Positions 56,513 to 64,000 of a stretch of DNA of 64,000 bases are shown here, piece after piece; position 1 is the stretch's first letter, and each line of letters begins with the position of its first letter. The notes beneath the pieces are model-generated. The model did no database searches. It saw nothing but the letters and a program-made list of their open reading frames with translations, and was not told the origin of the DNA. The DNA lies in NCBI GenBank assembly GCA_003008705.1, contig PDUO01000039.1, positions 317,300 to 381,299 on the forward strand, read 5' to 3'. A program made the position numbers and the translations under genes. The DNA is from Pezicula radicicola (taxonomy: Eukaryota; Ascomycota; Leotiomycetes; Helotiales; Dermateaceae).

Positions 56513-58604
56513 GAGGTGACCAGAGAACCCTCCTTTTGCGCAAGAGAAATGACAGTGAACAGAGGTCTATCATTTTGAGTGCAACTTGGCCTTGGCTATC
56601 ATTAAGCTAGGCTCTGCGACAATGGTCTATCCGCTAAGGGTCTCCTTGTGAAACCTCGCATTAACGATATAATCCAAGTGTTTGTAATGGAATCAATAAT
56701 CCTCCTCGAATACACCTAAAACTCGACTACAAATCTTGATGTCCTACCCTCGATAGCAATCACTACAGCATCCTCGGTAGTGTCCTCGGATTGCGAAGAG
56801 GATAAAGGTGAGCTGGGCTAGTTTATACAATCACAATTTACAGAAGAAATACATCTCAACCTATCGTAAGCTTACCCCTCTATCTGCGCTAAGTTTGACT
56901 TATAAAATGACTAGAGATCCACGCAACATCTAGGACTTAACCCCAGAACTTAACAACAGAGAAGACGGGGATGCTCCTACTGTTATAGATGGAACAGTCG
57001 CAGCTGTCACAGAAGAAGAGAACGACTTCTACGCCACAGATTTCGCAGAGAGAAAATCTTAGCTACACGGTTCCTCTAAATAGATGTCGACGAGAGTCAA
57101 AGTTGGCGTATATGGATATCGAAACGAAGCAGAGCGTTATTTCTAACCAGAGCACGGACTATGGCTCAATGCCTTGGACTACGAGTAGGAATAACGATCG
57201 ATATCACTATCCTTTACCTGCGTGAAGAGTGACTGAGTATTTTCTCCCTTAGTGAGAAGAATGGATAGAGCCGCTCTTGTAGTTGGTATTCTACTTCTTA
57301 CCTCAACCTTCCCCCCCCCAGCCCTCCAAGGAGTGCCGAGCCATGAAAGCATGCACTCGCGTGTACTATTCCTCAGGCGATTTACATCATGCGATCTTCG
57401 CCCAAAGAGGGCGGCAGCTCCGCAGAAGCCTTGACATGATGGCTGTGTAACCCGGGAGCTGAGAAGACGGCTCGAGGATTATTCGAGGATGTTGGAAGAA
57501 GGCGGCTGCATTGACGTTATTCATCATACCTAACTACCACGACGGAGATATCGCGTGCAGGAGAGGACGGTTCGAATAGCTGTTTGATTTTTCGCCTGTC
57601 ATTAGCTTCAAGGAGGCTGGATCGGTCTTGAAAAGCGATGCGCATGTTAGGTCTAGGGACTTATTATCGGAAATCCCTTTATATCAAGAGATCAGGATGC
57701 TTACCAGTGACATCCGATAGTACTATATGTCGATTTTGTACCCAAGTCTTCCATCTGTGGGCCGCTATGTTAAATCTAAGGGCTCGATGAGTGACTTTGG
57801 TTTGGAACTTTGGATATCACGTTGAGATATCTACCGTTATCGGGCCATTTGATCAGAGAACGAACATTATATTCTAATCCCCTAAATTGATACCCCTAAA
57901 AACGCTCGTTGACCAACGGACCAGTGTATAATATCTAGTCTGCAGACAGCTAGGTTTAAACTGGACACAGTACAGGAGCTAGGTTCATCCGAGTAGAAAA
58001 TTCATAGGAGATCGTGAGCTACTAGGAGAATTTTCATAGGAGCATGTGGGTTATGGGAGATCACAGGCCCCCAGCAGAAATTTCATGGGAGATTATGACT
58101 CTTGGGAGCACCGGCTATCAATCATTTTTAGCAAGGGCTGAGGAAGGGGTGGCCAAGCGGTTCTTGGGGCTTTCAGCCTATTGATTTCAACGATTCTTGG
58201 CTTCCGCCCTGGACGCTTCTACTTCGTAACATTTTATACGAAGTACTCAGCCTCAATCCTAAGACACTTGGCCTCTTCCTAACCCTATTATAGCTAGTTT
58301 ATTTAACAAGGGCAAGGATAAGACGCACAGGCCATAAACATAAACTCACTGTTACTACCACGTGCCTTGAAGCTTCAGCTGAATCCGTGAAAGAAAATAA
58401 AGGTGTTGTTAAGAATTGTCATGCTATTGAAAAGTGTGATACTCGAATATTAATGTGAGAAGAGGTTTGGGAAATATTTATACCACAGCCTAAAATGAAA
58501 TTATGAGTAGGTGAGAACTAGATTGCAGTTGTGAGAACGGAGGATCCTTGTGATATGTGGATTCTCCACCTGCGCAGCGTCTACAAAAGCCCAGTGATTC
58601 CACT
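56513..58604. other. Decayed intergenic DNA
   Basis: About 2.1 kb with only short frames and no domain I recognise. At 57990-58120 a degraded tandem array is visible, with units resembling tttcataggagatcatgagctactaggag in two short halves. The region probably contains old pseudogene or transposon debris. Confidence 0.5.
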
Positions 58605-59306
58605 CTATACAACATCAAAATCTTCATGCCAACATCCATTCACAAGCGCAATGTACACCTCCACCAACCTCCAAGCCGCGAAATTATTCACGAAAGCTTT
58701 CCTATGTTCAGGATTTGCCTCATCCGGCTCAGGCTTCGGAACTCCCTCAAACTCCTCCTCCTGAGAATCCCAATCATCGAGCCAAGCCCCCTCCTTTGGA
58801 ATGAGATCGGATTGCACTATTGTGATGTAGTAACCACCGGGTGCAGTTCTGCAGTTGTTCTTATCGCAGTCCACCACGCTGTTGACAGAAGCTTCATCAG
58901 CGAATATGAAGAACTCATACTCTGGATGTCTTTGGACTCAACTCTCAAGTATTACAGCTTCCGATAAATGAGCTCCCCATTCAAAGTCCCTTCCCTCTTC
59001 TCTTTCTTTTTTCAGTTCATCAAGCACCCAGGGGGCGTGAAGTGCCTTTACTTCCTTCCAGCTCTTTCCGTCCAACGCCTCCTTGTTCTCAACGACATCC
59101 CACCCCATTGTGTCGAAAAATTCCAGAGCCCCGTGCTCCTCCATGACCTCTCTTGCATCCTCCTTGATCAACGATAGGAACTTGTCCCACGTATCCTGAG
59201 ACCTATACGTGCAACGGTAGATTCTGAAGCCCCATTTGTCAGGGCTGGTGATGTTACCAACCGCTTCACGAAGATTCTCAAACACGCTCAGGCTTCTGCA
59301 ATGCAT
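58605..59306 (-). pseudogene. Hypothetical fungal protein, interrupted by an in-frame TGA
   Basis: One continuous frame of 234 codons from 59306 to 58605 on the minus strand is broken only by TGA at 58938-58940. The first part holds WGFRIYRCTYRSQDTWDKFLSLI and GWDVVENKEALDGKSW. After the stop it goes on with RHPEYEFFIFADEASVNSVVDCD and LIPKEGAWLDDWD. This resembles a widespread family of uncharacterised fungal proteins (the YRT/YRC...W pattern followed by YRYFVYVD-like blocks). A CGA-to-TGA change would explain the stop. No function is known to me. Confidence 0.68.
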
Positions 59307-60491
59307 TGCTGATCTGAGAACCGAGAAATGTGTTTTGGTAAGTGAGAGAAAACTTCTATTGACTTTTTGAAAGTTTTCACATAGGGCTTGATGGGGTTTT
59401 TAGATGTTGGCTCGAGAGCGAAACAAAGAGGGAGAGAGCTAGAAGTATGGACTTGTTGTATCAAATGAAGGGAAGAGAGGCGGGTGTGGCGGGATCTTTA
59501 TTTCCTTGTTTTCCCAACTTTAGCGCATCTCACTCCTAACCCTGGTCCCTTGCAGGCTTTGCTCGAAAATTCCAGGTCACGAGACTTTCAGCCCGGATTA
59601 GTTCATACTTCGGACAACGCCACTCTACCTCGAACTGAGCAGTGTGATTATCTTTTCTTGGACTTATCACCAAATACTGAAATAAATTGGCCTCGACCAG
59701 AACTTCAAACTGCTATTGCTTTGAGCATTATCCTCGAGCATTATCTTCTGCGCCCTGTCAACTACTATAATGCTACTTAATTTCTTATGCAAGGCTCTTC
59801 CTGCGGTTGATCTACATTAACTCTCTCGAGAGATATACAATAGATTCTTTAAAAGCGCTAATCCAACAACTAATCTTATCCTAATGTTGCATCCAAGAAT
59901 TGTAAGCAAAGCAGAACTGTAGACAATTATTTTCCACTGTCACTGTAATATTAAAGAGCAAGAACCTCTAACATCTTGCCCGGCAGGCTCCAAATCCTCC
60001 GTCGAATCCTTTGTGTAGTTTAAGACGTAAATCGATTCGTGTGACTTGTTTGTAGGCACCTAAGTAATTGGTGATCATCTCTATAGCTGAATGGTTTATG
60101 ATTGTCTTGGTACACTTAGGAGCGAGGTAGCGGGATGCAAAGTATAGAGTACTATCCTTGGGAATTCTCTTACGAGTCTCTTTAGTGAGCTTTAGCGTAT
60201 TGATAATATGCTGACCTTAAGAGATGATTTAACCTCTAATTTATAATTAATTTATTATAAGTAGAATTAATTTTTATTACTTATTTATTATTAGGCAACA
60301 TACACGAATAACTATCACGTAGTAATACATTAATTAATATATATCACGTGATAGTATGGAAAAGGCGGCAGCTATCCTCCCTAACGCTATTAGGAAAGAT
60401 AGCATCTACCACCAGGACACAGCTCGTCAACATTCCTTCGGTACTTGATATTCTCTTAACAACTACACCAACCAAACCCAAGATCATTAAG
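59307..60491. other. Intergenic region, no gene seen
   Basis: About 1.2 kb. It contains an AT-rich patch near 60230-60350 with inverted copies of actatcacgt (about 60310 and 60346). No supported coding frame. Confidence 0.5.
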
Positions 60492-62213
60492 ATGACTAAC
60501 AACAGTAACCACCTAAACTCTTGTCGCTACGAGTATCTTGTACTAGAGAACTAGCGCCACCTCTACGGCGGTATACATATTTCCGTCTACGCCAGCAGCC
60601 ATACTACCACCCATTCCGCCTGTCTCTTTGACGCCGCTACCGCTTCCTTGACCTGGACCTTCGCCCCGAAGAAGAGTATGTTCGTATTGGGCAACCCTGA
60701 CGAGGATGACTATAAAGTCATCCAAGTCTACGAGGACCTGTATCCCCAGATCGAAGCCGCGCTTAACGAGTTACTGGCTGGCTATGATATATGGTCATCC
60801 TGGCTTCTCGATCTCCTGCGCCTCGGCTTTGAACCTGACAACCGCAGCGTAAATCCAATTACCATTCGCCTTTGCGTCCTTGGTCCACGCGACAATAAAT
60901 CAGGCCTGTTTCAAGACGTAGCCTACAAGATCGTGTCAGCTATCCTTGGAGTTATTGCACTAGTAAGCGAGATGGCATCGTAAGTTGTTTCTCCTCAAAT
61001 CATTCATGACACTGTACTGTACCAACGAGGACCATCCAGAATCCACGTCAACGTTTGCCGCACAACAACAACTTTATCCTTGGCCGATACCTCCTTGTCC
61101 TTGTCATCGGCTAAGTACTCCCTTCTTGACCGGAATCCGATGGTGTATGACTCGGTTGCTCGCTTGCCGTATGCGTCTGTCGGCCCAAGCCACACTAATG
61201 TCTACGCTATGGTCACGGGATGGATTCAGTACAAGGATAAATCTTATGTGGTTATATGTCAGTATGTAGTTGACCCAACCAACTCCTTGCCGAAGATGGC
61301 TACCGTCCCATATATCGCAGCGAAGGACACCGGAGACAAGCGGCGAGTAACCTGCCCAGCACAGAGCGATTACAATTCAACAATCCAGGCACTTACCAGT
61401 ATACTCGAGGAAGTCCAACAGTTGCCAGGCCAATCCAATATCGTCGCTGCTACAAAACAAATCCTCGACAAAGCTGAGCGCTATAACATTCACCTTGGCT
61501 ATGTTTATACTACCTCGGGTTCTCAAAGACTACTCCTATAGTTCGCGGGTCGTAGCGACTGGGCTATTATCCAAGTCACCAACCCGGACATTGTGGCTGA
61601 AAACAAGGTATGCACTATTTTTACATTGTACACAGTCCGTTGGTTGCTACAATCCACCCCCTGAAGACTTAATCTGTTCAACATCAGCTAACACAAGTAG
61701 TACGTCCAAACATCCGTCCATCCCACATCTGGTATCTTTCGATCCTTCCAGCTCCTAGTAGTTAATAACAAGAAAGTCTCTGATGAATTCTTCCGCCACG
61801 CTTAAGACTACTTCCGACCAGGTCCAATCTTCAAGTCAGTTCGGGATATAGGCGAATTTGACCTGGGTTCTGGCCAAATTGTCATGAAACCAAGAAGTCG
61901 AAGTACAGGATGGGCACTTGGTACATTCAATGCTTCTCGGAGTACACAGAAGATCAAAGGTCTGCAGGGCACGGCAACGAGGGAATGGTGCCTTGTTTCT
62001 TTGGAACCACAAGGAGTGATGTCTCAACCAGGAGATTCGGGCTCTGTGATCCTTGACGAAGAGTTTCATCCTGTTGCTATGGTTTGGGGTGGTGGCTTAC
62101 ATCAATTCGCTGAGGGTATGAGAGATGTTACGTATGCTAGTCCACTCTCGAAGGTCTTGAGAGATATTGAGCAGTGCTTATTGTGGGAGGAGGGAAGTGT
62201 TTCTATGCTTTGA
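60492..62213 (+). pseudogene. Trypsin-like serine-protease-domain protein, several in-frame stops
   Basis: The frame starts MTNNSNHLNSCRYEYLVLEN and can be followed through two likely introns (60980-61039, and about 61609-61701) to 62213. The C-terminal part has REWCLVSLEPQGV and QPGDSGSVILDEE, the nucleophile region of S1-like proteases, preceded by RSTGWALGTFN. Stops at 60552-60554 (TAG), 61539-61541 (TAG) and 61803-61805 (TAA) interrupt otherwise coherent sequence. Each is explained by a single C-to-T change in CAG or CAA. Related proteins of unknown role are common in filamentous fungi. Confidence 0.75.
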
Positions 62214-63037
62214 TAGAATACTTCGTTCGGGCGAAATACCTGCAGTACAGATACTGGTATTTGCCCTGCTAGTAGGAACATCCTAGCATGCTAGATACTC
62301 TATTTTGTGACTGCCTAAGTGTGGTGAAGCGGAATTGGACGAACATTTGCTCCGGCAATTTGTAGATAGTTTCATGCAACCACTTTCTAGTTTAGACCAA
62401 TGGAGTCTTTCTTACGACTTTTACATTTTTGCTAGTCTTTTAGTGTTTTAGGATTTAACTACTTGTTGTATTAATAGGAGACTAAAAGTAACTTAGTAGA
62501 GTGCTTTCACAATTCCACTCTGGATTTTTGGGAAAAGATGAAGGAGCTGGATTGGAAGGAACCAGCGGTTGACGAACTTTATGAGTGACTATAACTAATT
62601 TATCTGGGAGTCCGTGGAGTTTCTATACATGTTGCATATATAGATTGGCTAGGTCTTCTGCGTTGCAGTTGGAATTACAATGTATCATGTGTTTCCTCTT
62701 AGTTAGGCGGCATACGACTGCAAGTACTGCGTCGTACCCGAGGCTTTCGGGGAGCTTGTTGCTAAAATCTATCAATAGAAATCATGTTCTATCTTGCTAA
62801 CACTTGTTCGCATGAATTCCTTCGGACCAAGTCACAAGGGATTTGAGAATAGTACGGTGGTGGGTCGTAGCTGGGATATCGACCCCAAACCGGACAACGA
62901 ATTGTACCGTGAAATCTATGGTCGTATTTCATAACCAATCGAGTTATCGATGTATCAAGAACCCATCATACTCCTTATGCAATTTCCTCAACGTTATTGT
63001 CGATCTGCATTTGCTCCGAGCCTGGATTATCAATTAC
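62214..63037. other. Intergenic region, no gene seen
   Basis: About 0.8 kb without a supported gene, up to the LTR at 63038. Confidence 0.5.
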
Positions 63038-64000
63038 TGTTGCCCGACGATCACGTGTTCCCTATATTGGAACCATGGCACTAAATATATCCTTATTTTA
63101 TCTCTTGTATTATATAAAAATATCTTATATATATAGAGTAAGCTATATATACTTTATGTATCTAAAATAGCTTATTTTATATAGTATTTAAACCTTTTAT
63201 AATATCTTTTACTTTATATATTAAATCTACTAGTTAATCTCTCTTTTAGATAACTAGTATTTATAATTTACTTATTATATATATATATAATTTCTACTAG
63301 TTTAAAGCTTAATAGTTATAAGTCTAGATATTTATTAGTTATAATTAAAACTTATTAAAATATATTAAAAATAATTTAAATTAATATCTAAAGATAATAA
63401 ATCTATTATTTAATTTAAGTTTTTAATAGAAACTAATCTATTCTACTATATTCTAATATTAGAAGAGGCTTACTACTTTAAAATAATATTAAATTAATAA
63501 ATTAATATTAAAACTAATTATTTAAGTTATTTATAATTAGACTTATATTAAACTAATTTAAATTATTTAAAATTAATATTTAAATATTAAATAAAGTTTT
63601 AAAATAAGTTTAATATATCTAATAAATTATTTAATATTACTAAAACTATAATAGTCTTAAATATATTAAAAAACTAGGATTTATAGTTTTAAATTATTAT
63701 TTTAATAGTTTATAAAACCTTATATAAGGTTTAGTTATATATTAATCTAGATTTAGATTTAGAACTTTAGATTTTATTTATTTTAAATTAACTTAATATA
63801 TCTAAAATCTTAACTTAAATAAAACTAATAAGAACTATTATATTAAAGTAAAATAAATTATAAAAGAATACTCTAGATACCTTTAAATTATTAAAGAATT
63901 AATAAAAATAATAGATTCTTTAATATAATAAAATAAATACTAATATTAGAGTTATTTCTAACTTTATATAAATAATAATTTTATAATTAAATTATTATCT
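63038..64000 (+). mobile_element. Second copy of the copia element (5' LTR plus internal start), cut by the right edge
   Basis: The LTR 63038-63314 (277 bp) begins tgttgcccgacgatcacg, keeping the TG and several C and G lost in the copy at 22447. The internal AT-rich sequence from 63315 on follows 22724-23410 closely, same strand and order, with scattered transitions. The rest lies outside the window. Confidence 0.88.

Noticed and set aside
56989..57434. Frames of 60-78 codons
   Set aside because: Low complexity and no domain, in a region full of decayed fragments.
1..64000. CRISPR arrays, tRNA or rRNA genes
   Set aside because: No regularly spaced identical repeats with unique spacers were seen, and no tRNA or rRNA pattern was recognised by eye; a covariance-model search was not possible here.

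Overview
The window is genomic DNA of a filamentous ascomycete (Pezizomycotina). Its genes have many short GT-AG introns (about 50-85 bp) with CTAAC-like branch sites. It carries fungal iterative type I polyketide synthases, Zn2Cys6 and bZIP-DUF3425 regulators, and transposon copies turned into almost pure AT by what looks like repeat-induced point mutation (RIP). I cannot name the species. An assembly gap of 644 N lies at 24710-25353.

Layout. The left edge (complement 1-982) is the 5' end of a non-reducing PKS (SAT domain) that runs out of the window. Then, all on the minus strand, come a 14-TM-type MFS transporter (2373-4304), a CYP52-like P450 (5128-6657) and a highly reducing PKS (8584-16138). 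After a stretch with MITE-like elements comes a DMATS-type aromatic prenyltransferase broken by one in-frame TGA (18184-19590), then an AYR1-like SDR (21023-21916). A RIP-degraded Ty1/copia element (22447-28631, 277-bp LTRs, target duplication GGATC) splits the region. Beyond it are a stand-alone ACP-thioesterase whose ACP has Lys in place of the phosphopantetheine Ser (28879-29997), a flavin monooxygenase (31163-32563), another SDR (33488-34541) and a complete non-reducing PKS, SAT-KS-AT-PT-ACP-ACP-hydrolase, in six exons (36133-43272).

From 43.5 kb on the DNA is more decayed: nested copia and gypsy remnants, an SDR (45178-46121), half of an acyl-CoA ligase (46185-47136), a Zn2Cys6 regulator (47894-48526), a bZIP-DUF3425 regulator (48821-50664), a nonsense-mutated SDR (51522-52469), an aconitase/isopropylmalate-dehydratase-like gene (53492-56065) joined to an ABC transporter fragment, two further broken genes (58605-59306 and 60492-62213) and a second copy of the copia element entering the right edge (63038-64000).

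Working model (inference): the HR-PKS makes a reduced acyl chain, which the SAT domain of the complete NR-PKS takes up. The NR-PKS extends and cyclises it to a 6-alkyl-2,4-dihydroxybenzoate type aromatic. Either its own C-terminal hydrolase or the pseudo-ACP-thioesterase releases it. The CYP52-like P450, flavin monooxygenase and SDRs could oxidise it, the DMATS enzyme could once have prenylated it, and the MFS protein could export it. Such a set would give a prenylated alkylresorcylic (cannabinoid-like or meroterpenoid-like) compound, with prenylation probably lost or dormant in this strain. Exon joins below were worked out by hand from splice sites and reading phase; each multi-exon total is divisible by three.
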